The notes beneath the pieces were generated by a model, which saw nothing but the letters and a program-made list of their open reading frames with translations, did no database searches and was not told where the DNA came from. Below, piece after piece: positions 9,052 to 18,581 of a DNA stretch of 64,000 nt; position 1 is the first letter of the stretch; the number at the start of each line of letters is the position of its first letter. The stretch covers positions 3,923 through 67,922 of the forward strand of contig CAXXGF010000034.1 of the NCBI GenBank assembly GCA_963677445.2, written 5' to 3'. Source of the DNA: G963677445 sp963677445. GTDB lineage: Bacteria; Bacteroidota; Ignavibacteria; Ignavibacteriales; Melioribacteraceae. Position numbers and translations under genes: made by a program.

Positions 9052-9396
9052 TTCTCAGGACTTATCCCGACTGCCTGCGCAATAAATCCGGTCACAGAAA
9101 AAAATTGGGTAGCGACCGGTGTTATTCCCGATATTTTTGTTCATTTGGAATCTGCACTGGATACAGCGATTGTACTGGCCAAAATTGCGGGGGAAAGGAT
9201 TTGCCGAAAAAAGGGAAAAAAACCTAAATTGGCAGTCAGAAAAATGGAGGACATCATGGATCGATCGGAAAGATTCTTCAGAGAAAAGAAAATTGAGTTT
9301 TTCCCTGACTCCCCCGGCTCTTTTGAATCGCCGGCATACGAGTATTATAAGAAAAATAAACTGAGTTGTCGATTTAAAATTTCAAAAAACGCTTGA
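9052..9396 (+). pseudogene. C-terminal relic of an S41 (IRBP-type) peptidase
   Basis: The frame ending at 9396 reads GLIPTACAINPVTEKNWVAT, GVIPDIFVHLESALDTAIVL, AKIAG. The order AINPVTxxNWxxxGVxPDIxVxxxxALxxA is typical of the C-terminal end of tail-specific S41 peptidases of the interphotoreceptor-retinoid-binding type. The protease core is absent; upstream DNA is repeat. About 65 further residues follow. A TTG at 9145 could start a short ORF but has no obvious ribosome-binding site. Best read as a gene remnant. Confidence 0.5.
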
Positions 9397-9546
9397 GCTT
9401 GATCCGGTTAATCACAACATTTAAAGATTCATAAACAGACTGAGGAGTAAGCGATTATTTCTTTCTGAACAAAAAAGATCACCCTGATTTTTAATATTTC
9501 TTTGGGTGCAAAATCATTATATTTCCCTCCAAAAAAAAACAAAAAT

Positions 9547-11103
9547 ATGAATAACATAAAATTACACCGGCCCTTTGGCCGTCCCCAACAGGAAATAAAA
9601 TCCTTATCGAATTTAACTGGTTCAATAGCAACTGAATTACGTAAATACCAGGAAGATTATATCTATAATACTCTCAGGTTGTCCGATGATATGCTGAATG
9701 AATTAGCTCTCGTTATGGCAGAGTTTTTTGAAGATATTACTCTGGATATAGGTATTTGGAAAAGTCTTGAAGCCTATAATATAGAATTTTTTAATACACC
9801 CCTTCTCTTTTTTCTTAAGCCGGGAGAAAAAATAAAAGAAGAGTTTTTATTAAAAAAGAGAATACAATATCTGTTATGGAATAAATATAGTGAATTGATA
9901 CCCGACTTAATTTTAGGGCCTGACCACAGAGATTTGAATTTTATTTCGGATAAATTAGCCGAATATTTTATAAATATTAAGTCTTCCTTAAAATTAAAAG
10001 AATCATCCATAAAGTCATTCCTTAATCGGAGCAATGAGTATGGTTGGGTTGTAAAGAGAAAATTATTATGGTTAGGACAGCATTCCTATCTTTTTCGCCA
10101 TAGCTATAAAGAATATATGATGGAAAATAAAGGAAATCCTGAAATTCCGTTAATTGATGATTTTGTGATGCAGACTACTACGCGATGGTCTGGATTGGGA
10201 GTAATTGATATTTTAGCATCAATTTTAAATATCTCCGCAAAACAAAAAAAAGAACTCCGCGGATGGTATGAAAAACATTTCTCCTATTATTTGATTAAAT
10301 CTATTAAAGGAGATTTAGTTTCAGCGGCAAACATTATTACCGACACAAAATATACAATCAGAATGGGTGACGATGCCAGATTGTTCAATATTGGCAATAT
10401 TTATTTGGGAAGCCTGGTTCGATGGAATAAAGAATGGTATTGGTCAGGTCAGCAAAGTGATCTGGGACATTTATCTCCGATAATGTTAGAAGAGCTTAAA
10501 AATAATTTTTTCACAAACGCGCCAAGAATTGTATACCGGTATGATAAATCCCTGCTGCGGAAAGCCAAAGAACGTAATAAAGTTCATTATGAGAATTTTG
10601 TAAGGTTTCACGGAAATGAGTTCAAAACATTTCCCGACGGATATTCGATGGCGGCTTCTATTCAGGAACAGCATCGTTTGGAATATGAAGCTGGCCCCCC
10701 GGAATTGGTAAAAAAAGTGATGCGGGAAAGAAATATGAAGAATCCCTGGCCAAATTATTCCTATCCGAAAGAATTATTGGAATCGGAGAATGGAATTGGT
10801 CTATATTTTAATCCTGAAACAGGGCAGGAAATTATGCCCGGTTTTAATATTCTCATCAATGGGTTTTCAAAAAAAGGAAAAAACCTGAGTGATGAAGAAA
10901 TGGATTGTATCAGAAATTTCTTTGAGTCTGGCGCCATAAGTCCTGCTTTTGTAATGAAATTAGTCGACCAATATGGAAGCCGGTCAATAGCAAAAGCATA
11001 CCTGATAAAAGAAACCGAAGAATTTGATTTTTTAAGTTATCTCCTGAGAATATTCAAAGGACATTTTTACAGGAATCGTTATCCGAATCTTTCATTCAAT
11101 TAA
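9547..11103 (+). CDS. Large hypothetical protein, 518 residues
   Basis: I use the ATG at 9547 (MNNIKLHRPFGRPQQEIK) rather than the upstream in-frame TTG at 9502; the leader is A-rich without a Shine-Dalgarno, as often in Bacteroidota. No family recognised. The protein is soluble, rich in aromatic and charged residues, without signal peptide or membrane segment. Landmarks: TTRWSGLGVIDILASILN near the middle, YLGSLVRWNKEWYWSGQQSD, and a C-terminal helical part with FNPETGQEIMPGFN. The 'expression then YxGxWYWxG' block faintly resembles plant-pathogen-type SEC-C or DUF3843-like proteins but I would not assign it. AT content is higher than in flanking core genes, consistent with transfer. Confidence 0.7.
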   Translation: MNNIKLHRPFGRPQQEIKSLSNLTGSIATELRKYQEDYIYNTLRLSDDMLNELALVMAEFFEDITLDIGIWKSLEAYNIEFFNTPLLFFLKPGEKIKEEFLLKKRIQYLLWNKYSELIPDLILGPDHRDLNFISDKLAEYFINIKSSLKLKESSIKSFLNRSNEYGWVVKRKLLWLGQHSYLFRHSYKEYMMENKGNPEIPLIDDFVMQTTTRWSGLGVIDILASILNISAKQKKELRGWYEKHFSYYLIKSIKGDLVSAANIITDTKYTIRMGDDARLFNIGNIYLGSLVRWNKEWYWSGQQSDLGHLSPIMLEELKNNFFTNAPRIVYRYDKSLLRKAKERNKVHYENFVRFHGNEFKTFPDGYSMAASIQEQHRLEYEAGPPELVKKVMRERNMKNPWPNYSYPKELLESENGIGLYFNPETGQEIMPGFNILINGFSKKGKNLSDEEMDCIRNFFESGAISPAFVMKLVDQYGSRSIAKAYLIKETEEFDFLSYLLRIFKGHFYRNRYPNLSFN

Positions 11104-11965
11104 GATGTTCTCAAGTCTTGATTGAGTTTTAAGATGGAAAGCAATTTAATGTATATTAGCCTCAGTTGCGGATAAGTAGAATAAATTGGCCAATATATAT
11201 TCTGTGTATTGATTGTCCTGTGAGGAATAAAATATTGGTAAAAACAGCGGATTTGACCAACCAGGTGTGCCTTCAGGAGCACAATATTGTTAGTTGACTG
11301 TTTCATCTTTTCATCCCTAAGCTGGCCAAACCAGAAATGGAAAGCCAAGTAATTGTTAATGGATAATTAAAAGATGACTCAGTTTTATTATTGTCATAAA
11401 ACGCATGGCCATTATCCTAATCCTGATAATCCTGTTTTTCAGCGAAAATCAGCGGAATTCGCGGGAAATAATACCCCGGTTAAAAAGGCAATAAGGTTGA
11501 TTTTTTTAAGAGTTTGCCATTGCTACTAAGGGTAATAGATTAAAGAATAAGGTTCTTTGTTTTTTAAAAGAGAAATTTACGTATCAATAAAACCGTTTTA
11601 CGAAAAATTTTTAAGCTCATGGAATATTTATCAATTGTCTTTTCAATTGTTAATTGTACATTATTAATTGTTAATTGAAATTTTGCCATTTTGCGTAGAA
11701 TTTAACTTCTAACGGAGTTTTTTGGCCGAGCCTGAGTCATGCTAATTAAATATTGCAGATTTTGCATTAATAACTCACTCCGAGGCCCCTTCTACACCCT
11801 TTCGCTCCCTTCCACTTAAAACTATTTGACTTTGATTAAAGAGAACTATATTTTTATCATGACACAGTTAAAATTACTGTAGAATACTAAAACAATTGGC
11901 AGATCTTACTCTCCCGAAAATTACCCGCCTCCTGATCAAAACATCAAATAGAAAGAGGAAATGTT
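11104..11965. other. Intergenic repeat block
   Basis: No gene seen. Contains a short palindromic repeat (GCTGGCCAAACCAG, 11319-11338) and a 125-bp repeat unit at 11592-11716 that is nearly identical to 46935-47057. The last part before 11960 is AT-rich and may hold the protease promoter. Confidence 0.6.
11592..11716 (+). repeat. 125-bp interspersed repeat, copy 1
   Basis: Begins ACCGTTTTACGAAAAATTTT, continues with AT-rich TCAATTGTTAATTG runs and ends with TTTTGCGTAGAATTTAACTT. Matches 46935-47057 with only a few differences. The last 28 bp occur alone, more or less diverged, at about ten intergenic sites in the window. Confidence 0.9.
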
Positions 11966-13864
11966 ATGGCAGAAATGATGGATTTTATTAGTCCGGCAAT
12001 AACACGTCGGCCCGTGGAAGTAATAATCTGGGTTTTAACCGGACTCAGCCCTGCCCAAAAGAGTAACGCTCTGGATGAAATCAGAAGCGCTTTACAAACC
12101 TGGGAAGATGTTGAAACCTCACATCTCAAACTTACCGTTAAAGAAATAATTGAGCAGGATGCAAGACCTGATATCGAAGATCATCAGCTTTTGTTGAAAT
12201 GTGGCCCTGCGGACAAAATAACAAGCGGCTCGGCACAATTCCCCTCTAATGGATATCCGGGAGAATGGTTTGGAGTTGCCGCGGACGATGACCGGGTTAA
12301 TATTAAAAAAACCGCGGTTCATGAGATAGGACATACCATCGGGCTTCATCATTCAACTTTGAGTGTTTATTTTGATAAACAATATCGTCCGGTTATGCAT
12401 TTTAATAGTGTACACTCCGAAGATTATCCGACACTCGATGACAAAATCGGGCTCTCTCTGCTCTATCCGAATCCTGATAAACCCCTCAGCTCGGTTGGAG
12501 GCACAATCAGAGGCAGACTTGTAATGAAAAGCTCCGGAGTTCCGGTTTCAGGTGTAAATATTGTTGCCGTGGATGTATATAACGGTAGCCCGGTATATGC
12601 TCACTTTTCCGGACCAAGAACATCAAAAATGAATATCCAGGATGAAGGAGAGTTCATCCTCTCCGGCCTTCCTCCTTCTAAATATAAACTGAAAATACTT
12701 GATGGAAACAGCTATCATGGCGGAATGATAGGAATACGAAATATTGCCGAAGGAGAAAATTATAACAGATTAAGACAAGGTTACCAGGCAGATAATTTTG
12801 ATGAATTTGAAATTGGCAATTACAATATCGAAACAGGAGATTTCAGAGACCTGGGTGATATCAATATTGACATCAAAAATATGAGCGTCGATAAAATGTT
12901 TAACGGCGGTTTCCCTGAAAATAATATTTCTTTTGTTCCGGCAAATATTGAGATGCCCAATGCCAAACTGAATGAACCTTATGAACACTGGCTGCATATC
13001 TCGGGTGGTTTAAGAAATATATCTGTAACAAGTAAAGGCAAACCTTCAGGTATTAAAGTTGAGATCGCAGGTGATCAGCGGGTTAAAAATGTCGGCATTC
13101 ACGGCGCTCATTATGTCAGGATACATGGAATACCTGAATACTCAGGTTTTCATACAATCGAGATCAAACTTACCGACAGCGCCGGAAAATTTAAATACTT
13201 CCATTTTAATCTCGCGATAGAGCCTCTTCCCGCTAAAGAACTGGTAGCCGAATATCATTTTAACCGCGATGGTCATGATTACAGCAACAATAACAGACAC
13301 GCCATCTGTTTCGGGCAGTTTACGGAAAATCATAAGGGAGAAGCCCGGAAAGCGCTGAGACTATTTGGCATAAATGATATGGCATTTCCGCTGTTTGAGA
13401 AAGGATTTGATCTGAAAGATTTTTCGATAGCTGTTATACTCAAACTCGATAAACTCCGCGACAAAAAAGAATTTATTATCTCCAAAGGATACCGTTATGG
13501 AAACTACAGCATCTATCGCGAAGGAAAAGGGGAACGATATGCCGGTTACGCGATGATTGGCCGGCAAAAACATAACACAACAGTTACCTGGAGAAGAAAA
13601 ATCTCCAATTCTCCTCTTCCTGAAAACGAATTCTTTTCACTTATTCTCAGACTTGAGGATAATATCCTAAAATCTTACATAAATGGTGAACTCGAAAAAA
13701 CCATCAGAAATGTTCCTCCGCCGAGGTTCAATGATAACACTTTTATGATGGGCGCCGGAGGAATAACAGGTTTATCCGGTTTTATGAAAGGAATAATTGA
13801 TGATGTTTGGGTTTATAATTATGCCCTGAGTGAAACGGAAATCGAACAGCTGGGTAAGCTTTAA
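11966..13864 (+). CDS. Matrixin-like metalloprotease with carboxypeptidase-regulatory and LamG-like domains
   Basis: 632 residues. Zinc site HEIGHTIGLHH (119-129) fits HExxHxxGxxH and a Met (PVMHF, about 142) supplies the met-turn, so this is a metzincin of the matrixin type. After the protease (about 1-165) comes a beta-sandwich resembling carboxypeptidase regulatory domains (GGTIRGRLVM, about 168-260), an Ig-like region (about 315-420) and a C-terminal concanavalin/LamG-like jelly roll (VAEYHFNRDGHDYSNNNRH onward to 'GIIDDVWVYNYALSETEI', about 425-628). No signal peptide is visible with this start, which is fixed by GAGGA six bases upstream; no T9SS tail. Location is therefore unclear, odd for such an architecture. 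Confidence 0.85.
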   Translation: MAEMMDFISPAITRRPVEVIIWVLTGLSPAQKSNALDEIRSALQTWEDVETSHLKLTVKEIIEQDARPDIEDHQLLLKCGPADKITSGSAQFPSNGYPGEWFGVAADDDRVNIKKTAVHEIGHTIGLHHSTLSVYFDKQYRPVMHFNSVHSEDYPTLDDKIGLSLLYPNPDKPLSSVGGTIRGRLVMKSSGVPVSGVNIVAVDVYNGSPVYAHFSGPRTSKMNIQDEGEFILSGLPPSKYKLKILDGNSYHGGMIGIRNIAEGENYNRLRQGYQADNFDEFEIGNYNIETGDFRDLGDINIDIKNMSVDKMFNGGFPENNISFVPANIEMPNAKLNEPYEHWLHISGGLRNISVTSKGKPSGIKVEIAGDQRVKNVGIHGAHYVRIHGIPEYSGFHTIEIKLTDSAGKFKYFHFNLAIEPLPAKELVAEYHFNRDGHDYSNNNRHAICFGQFTENHKGEARKALRLFGINDMAFPLFEKGFDLKDFSIAVILKLDKLRDKKEFIISKGYRYGNYSIYREGKGERYAGYAMIGRQKHNTTVTWRRKISNSPLPENEFFSLILRLEDNILKSYINGELEKTIRNVPPPRFNDNTFMMGAGGITGLSGFMKGIIDDVWVYNYALSETEIEQLGKL

Positions 13865-13908
13865 AATTTAACTCCCTGAAAGGCAGGCCATAAACCTGCC
13901 TTTGGGTT

Positions 13909-15324
13909 TTAATAAAGAAATTTATACATTATTTCACTGAGCTGCTTTACATCAATCTTTTTAATGAGAATTTTTTTGTCTTTATCCAGCAGGTATAGTT
14001 GCGGTGAGGATTTAATATCATAAAGCTTTAATACCTCAGTAATCCGATATGGGTGACCCACATTTGTCCAGCCGGTAATATGATTTTCCTCCAGAAAATC
14101 ACGGCAGTTTTTTACATCATCTCCAACCGAAGTGCAAACTGTGAAAATTTCCAATCCCTTTTTGTAATACTTATCATATAAATCCTTTAACTCAGGAATC
14201 TGATCTGTGCAAAGTTTACAGTTTTCCCTCCAGAAATAAAGCAAAGTAATTTCGGCATCCAATCCATGCAAACTAACTTCGGCTCCATGATGCCCGGGAA
14301 GTTTAAAGTCTGGCGCGACTTTCCCTATAAGAAGGGGCTCAAGCGCCTTTGCGTTACTGACTATCTTTTCGAGCTGCTCATCTTCTGTCCAGGGCGCCAG
14401 TCCTTTCGCGTAATAATTCAAACCAATATGCACATACACAGCATCCATGCCGATATACTTCGATTTCGCGTATTTATTCAGAAAATGGATAAGATAAAAT
14501 TTGAAGGTTTCTTCAGATGGTTTCATCAGCTCCAGCACCTTGTCAATTGCCGCCGAAATTGTATCAGGTTCCTGTACGGTAAGTTTATCCACAAAATATT
14601 CAACTTTTTGAAATAACAATGGAGTTCGTAATAATCTCGAATCGCTCAGATCGATATTATCGAAATAGTGAGCCTGGTAATAACGCCATTGTTTGTTTTG
14701 AATCTCTGATTCGTTTCCCTGAAATTCAGGAAGCTGAATATCTTTCTGAGCCTTAATTAAGGAGGCTGTAAAAGAGCCGGGATTGTTTTCAATTATCTCC
14801 AGCTGCTGTTCAGCTACTTCACTACTTATCTTTTCGAGTTTTTCTTCAATCACATGCGCCTTTTCCTCACTGACGAGGTCCTTTTCCTTATTGAGCGGAT
14901 CGGCTATTTTCCTCTTTTCATTCAGAAATTTCAGGTATGATAGAAATAATCTGTTTTCGGGAGCCTCTCCATAAATTTCAATATCGCCTGCCAGGTCATT
15001 CAAAGTTGTCCGTAAGCTAAACTGTTGATCATTTTTGTCAATAAGTATCTCAAAATAATTATTTTCAGGCGGGACCACAACCATATACACTCCCCCCGGA
15101 AGAATTTCATCACCATGAAATACAAAGCTGTTATTTTCATTTACATAAGCTGTATCTTTTATATATGTATTATCTCCGTAATGATAAGCAAAATAAAGCT
15201 CGTTTTCTTCAAAGCCTTCAATCCTTACCTCTACTCTGTAACTATCCGAAGCATTAATTGTTGAAGCGACGAAAAGAAACAGCGCGAATAGTGACAATAA
15301 ATAAGTCCTGATAACCGATTTCAT
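13909..15324 (-). CDS. TlpA/ResA-like thioredoxin-fold protein with DUF4369-like N-terminal domain
   Basis: 471 residues with an N-terminal signal peptide (SVIRTYLLSLFALFLFVAST). Residues about 28-120 look like the DUF4369 beta domain, the middle is helical (DUF5106-like), and about 335-471 is a redoxin/TlpA domain with active site CKLC (369-372) and cis-proline block SSPQLYLLD. Such periplasmic proteins reduce or isomerise disulfides. CKLC is an unusual variant of CxxC. A paralog with CPHC lies at 20098-21462. Its start is 34 bases before repeat-containing DNA; no operon partner. Confidence 0.85.
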   Translation of the reverse strand: MKSVIRTYLLSLFALFLFVASTINASDSYRVEVRIEGFEENELYFAYHYGDNTYIKDTAYVNENNSFVFHGDEILPGGVYMVVVPPENNYFEILIDKNDQQFSLRTTLNDLAGDIEIYGEAPENRLFLSYLKFLNEKRKIADPLNKEKDLVSEEKAHVIEEKLEKISSEVAEQQLEIIENNPGSFTASLIKAQKDIQLPEFQGNESEIQNKQWRYYQAHYFDNIDLSDSRLLRTPLLFQKVEYFVDKLTVQEPDTISAAIDKVLELMKPSEETFKFYLIHFLNKYAKSKYIGMDAVYVHIGLNYYAKGLAPWTEDEQLEKIVSNAKALEPLLIGKVAPDFKLPGHHGAEVSLHGLDAEITLLYFWRENCKLCTDQIPELKDLYDKYYKKGLEIFTVCTSVGDDVKNCRDFLEENHITGWTNVGHPYRITEVLKLYDIKSSPQLYLLDKDKKILIKKIDVKQLSEIMYKFLY

Positions 15325-15413
15325 TTTGCACCATCAGATTGTGACATAATATATAATTCAAATGCGCCGAATACTAATTAAGTTCAATTGCCGGTTATAT
15401 CTCAATTTGTCGT

Positions 15414-15522
15414 AATCATAAACTGGCCAAGCCAGAAACAATGAGAAATTACGAATGACGAATTGGTTTTCCCGGAAATAATTTTTTTGAATCGAATCTG
15501 CTTTGGAAAAGCAGCAATTATT
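15414..15522 (+). repeat. B repeat, copy 1
   Basis: Begins with the short palindrome AACTGGCCAAGCCAG, continues through ATGAGAAATTACGAAT and TTTTTTTGAATCGAATCTGC to GAAAAGCAGCA. Nearly the same sequence occurs at about 62122-62226. Confidence 0.8.
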
Positions 15523-15645
15523 GTAGCAAAAGATAGAATTAACCCGTACGATCCCTGGAGAGGATCGACAGAGCTCAGCTAATACAAAACTACAATCAGA
15601 ATTGTCGCCCAAAACCTTGCCATCTCGCGGAAAATTTATTAGCTT

Positions 15646-15986
15646 CAGAACTCCTGACCTTTCGCAAAATGAAATCGCGGAAGTTTAGTGAAAATTATCA
15701 TTCCCCAGGTCTTCAATAAAACGGTATTTCTTATTCTTAGAGCAAACGATAAAATAGATGTTTCATTTTAGAGGATGAAAAGTTGTCTCTGTCGTCCCTG
15801 ACGGGACTTTTTGTGATTGAATGTTTCCCATTTACCCCACAATAAATTGCGGGGCTATTTTCTGTCAGCCTGTCCGACGCGGCGGATCCCTGGCGGGACT
15901 TTCTTCCAGACTTCTATCCCGCGATTTTATTTTGCGAATGAATCCATGTAAGTTATTGTTTTTTGTAACCGGGATCAGGAGTTCTG
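15646..15986. mobile_element. MITE-like non-autonomous element, copy 1
   Basis: 341 bp with terminal inverted repeats CAGAACTCCTGA ... TCAGGAGTTCTG and a 5-bp direct duplication AGCTT on both sides (15641-15645 and 15987-15991). The interior has palindromes GTCCCTGACGGGAC and CCCCACAATAAATTGCGGGG and no ORF of note. A second copy with different target duplication (AATTT) is at 57938-58260. No transposase with matching ends is in the window, so the mobilising enzyme is elsewhere or lost. Confidence 0.9.
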
Positions 15987-16106
15987 AGCTTATGGAATAA
16001 TTGTCAATTGTCCATTATCAACTATCAATTGCCGTATTCCTGATTAATTATTAATTTAAATTTTGCGTAGTATTTGAGCCCCTATGGACTACTCCTGCTC
16101 AGATCT

Positions 16107-17963
16107 TTAAACCTTCACCTTCATCTCACATTCTTTGCAATCAAAATCAAGCATAAGTTTTTTACCTGATTCATCGATCAGAAAAAGAGGTTCTTTGAAA
16201 TGTGGTTTCTTTTCTTTTTTACACATTTCCAGTTCATTAAGTATACAATATTTGGTAAACATCACCTCTTTATCCTTCATGTCCGGTTCCGCTTCAGCTC
16301 CTTTGCCTATCTCTTTTACACCATGCGTTTTATAAAATTTCTCAGCAAAACTGTTAATAACATTTCCCCGGTAATCCAGAATTTTCATAGGGTAAACCGC
16401 CTTCGCCGATCTTTTACCCGGATTCATGACAGGCCTTTTCAACTCCCTTTCTGCGAGAAGCTTTTCGAGAATTTCCCTCCTGAAGCTATTGAGTACCGAA
16501 ACCGGAATAAAGGGAATATCCGCAATTTCAATAACTACATCATTAACATTAAATATGGTATCCCCCGATTTACTCAGTTGTTTTTTAATCGCCGAAATGC
16601 TTTTTTCCCTGTTTTTAGCTTTTTCAAATTCTCCATTCAGTCCTGATTCAACTACATTATCATCCTCATCTTTCGCGTAGAGTTTAATTTTATTCTCCCC
16701 ACCCTTAACCTTGACAATTACATTTATTTTCCGGGGCGCTCCTGCGGAGCTCAGCGCTTTATGGAAATCATGATCATGATTCCTGAAAATCTCCATACCG
16801 GGAAATATACTAAGAATCTTTTCGGGGAATATTTTTCCATCCTCAAATTTATAAACCGAAGTTCCTTCCAGTTCTCCCGTCTTGTTAAAGTAAGTGATGC
16901 CATCCCCGGGCGTTAAAAATATTCCCTTGTTATTAAGTATAAAATAATTGTTCATCACCTTCCTTACCCTTCCAACGAATTCCCCTCTCATTTTGGGTGA
17001 ATTTATTGCTCCCGGTTTTTGCCTTCCCCCTTTAAGAAAGTAACTTGTAAAACCTCTGTTAAAACTTTTAGCGGGATCGGGAGTAAAATCGGATGTACTT
17101 TTCCCGGATGAACTTTTCGCTGCTCCCCGCTTCTCCAGAATATAATCGAGCCGCTTTCTGTAATAGGCGACAACATTCCTGACATAAGAGCTGCTTTTAA
17201 GTCTTCCTTCAATCTTAAAGGATGTTATCCCGGCATCCAGCAGATCAGCCAGATGATCGGATAAATTCAGGTCTTTGAGTGATAATAAATACTTCCCTTT
17301 TTCGATCATTTTCCCGGCTGAATCGACAAGGTCATATTTTTTTCTGCATGGCTGCGCGCATTCCCCCCTGTTCGCGCTTCTTCCACCCGCGGCATAACTC
17401 AGGTAACACTGCCCGCTATAAGACACACATAAAGCGCCATGAATAAAAAACTCCAGTTCAATATCCGGCGCGGCGGCGCTGATTTTTTTTATCTGCTTCA
17501 GTGAAAGCTCCCTCGCCAGGATTACTCTTTTAAAGCCAACATCCCGCAAAAATTTTATTTTGTCCGGATTCCTGTTATCTGTCTGTGTACTCGCTATTAA
17601 AGGAATAGGTGGAAGTCCCGCCTCCAAAAGTCCCATATCCTGAATTATCAGCCCGTCAGCGCCAAGCTCATATAACCGGCAACTTAATTTCACAGCCTCC
17701 TCAATCTCAGGGTCATGGAGCAGCGTATTAAGCGTTACATATACCCTGGCATAATACTGGTGAGCATATTTAATAAGGATTTCTATATCAGCGACGCTGT
17801 TCCCGGCATTTTTTCTTGCCCCGAATTTCGGAGCGCCTGTATATACCGCGTCCGCCCCGGCATTTATCGCCTCAATTCCCGCTTCAAGATTTCCCGCAGG
17901 GGCAAGGAGCTCTGTTTTATTGTGTATATTCAAATTATTTTGTTTTATAATAATGGTTGGCAA
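16107..17963 (-). CDS. Peptidase U32 family protein, RlhA-like
   Basis: 618 residues, close to E. coli RlhA (YdcP), which hydroxylates C2501 of 23S rRNA. Seen: TELLAPAGNLEAGIEA (about 17-32), the U32 signature ELEFFIHGALCVSYSGQCYL (about 170-190) followed by GGRSANRGECAQPCRKKYD with its four cysteines, and SLKDLNLSDHLADLLDAGI. The C-terminal third matches the extra collagenase/DUF3656-like part of long U32 proteins. The annotated start is a TTG without clear ribosome-binding site; an internal start is possible because conservation begins at TELLAPAG. Role in rRNA modification is by family analogy. Confidence 0.85.
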   Translation of the reverse strand: MPTIIIKQNNLNIHNKTELLAPAGNLEAGIEAINAGADAVYTGAPKFGARKNAGNSVADIEILIKYAHQYYARVYVTLNTLLHDPEIEEAVKLSCRLYELGADGLIIQDMGLLEAGLPPIPLIASTQTDNRNPDKIKFLRDVGFKRVILARELSLKQIKKISAAAPDIELEFFIHGALCVSYSGQCYLSYAAGGRSANRGECAQPCRKKYDLVDSAGKMIEKGKYLLSLKDLNLSDHLADLLDAGITSFKIEGRLKSSSYVRNVVAYYRKRLDYILEKRGAAKSSSGKSTSDFTPDPAKSFNRGFTSYFLKGGRQKPGAINSPKMRGEFVGRVRKVMNNYFILNNKGIFLTPGDGITYFNKTGELEGTSVYKFEDGKIFPEKILSIFPGMEIFRNHDHDFHKALSSAGAPRKINVIVKVKGGENKIKLYAKDEDDNVVESGLNGEFEKAKNREKSISAIKKQLSKSGDTIFNVNDVVIEIADIPFIPVSVLNSFRREILEKLLAERELKRPVMNPGKRSAKAVYPMKILDYRGNVINSFAEKFYKTHGVKEIGKGAEAEPDMKDKEVMFTKYCILNELEMCKKEKKPHFKEPLFLIDESGKKLMLDFDCKECEMKVKV

Positions 17964-17993
17964 ACATTAATGTGGAAAAACATCCCCGGATTT

Positions 17994-18092
17994 TTAATAA
18001 TTTTCAAAAATTATTATTGAATCTTCGAAAAATGGCTCCCTTGTCAGAATCAGGTCTGATATTACGTCGGAATCAAGAAAAACTTGTTTCAT
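17994..18092 (-). pseudogene. VapC-type PIN toxin, truncated after 32 residues
   Basis: The start ATG overlaps the antitoxin stop in an ATGA, the usual arrangement of such pairs. It reads MKQVFLDSDVISDLILTREP then FFEDS and stops at TAA 17994-17996. This is a perfect PIN N-terminus including the first acidic catalytic residue, but the remaining hundred or so residues and the other three acidic residues are missing. Only 30 bases separate it from the U32 gene start, so the rest has been deleted. Too short for routine gene calling. Confidence 0.8.
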
Positions 18093-18310
18093 AAGTATTT
18101 TCCGGCAATCTCATCAGTCAGCATTATTTTCTCATCGAAATCTTCAGGCAACTTAACTGAACCGGCCAGTTTCCTGGTAATTGGAGGTAAGTCCTCCATT
18201 TTTTTCTGCCGGGAGCTCAACTCTTTTAAATAACTCTCAATAATTGCAGAGAGGCTCAATTGATTTTTCCTGGCATATCTTTTAGAAGCTTCAATTACTT
18301 TTTTATCCAT
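18089..18310 (-). CDS. DUF6364-like antitoxin
   Basis: 73 residues: a short helical N-terminus (DKKVIEASKRYARKNQLSLS) of ribbon-helix-helix type followed by AIIESYLKEL and a C-terminal toxin-binding tail (LPPITRKLAGSVKLPEDFDE). The stop overlaps the start of the truncated PIN toxin by four bases. It appears intact while its toxin is broken, so it is now probably an orphan antitoxin or autoregulator. Confidence 0.8.
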   Translation of the reverse strand: MDKKVIEASKRYARKNQLSLSAIIESYLKELSSRQKKMEDLPPITRKLAGSVKLPEDFDEKIMLTDEIAGKYL

Positions 18311-18581
18311 TTCTAAAATAATTTTGTCTGTCAGTTCAACCTCCGGATTAGTAGTAAAATAGTAGAAATATTCTTTTTTCGCAAGATAAATTTACTATAG
18401 CGCAGATGCAAAATAATTGGGTTGCCCATTCAATCAAAACTTAAAAAGAAAAATTCTTAAAAATAGTCCCCTCGTAGAGATTATTTTTTTGACTTTGAGG
18501 AGATATAACGTGAATAAATATCCGATAATTGTTTATTCCCCGCCCTCTTTGCTGCAACCTGAGGTAACCTCAAGCGCTCGC

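Larger units (their letters stand above)
15325..16106. other. Intergenic repeat block with a MITE-like insertion
   Basis: No gene seen. In order: the 110-bp B repeat (15414-15522, second copy 62122-62226), the MITE-like element with its target duplications (15641-15991), AT-rich sequence with TCAATTGTCCATT-type runs, and a diverged TTTTGCGTAGTATTT copy (16061-16090). Confidence 0.7.
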
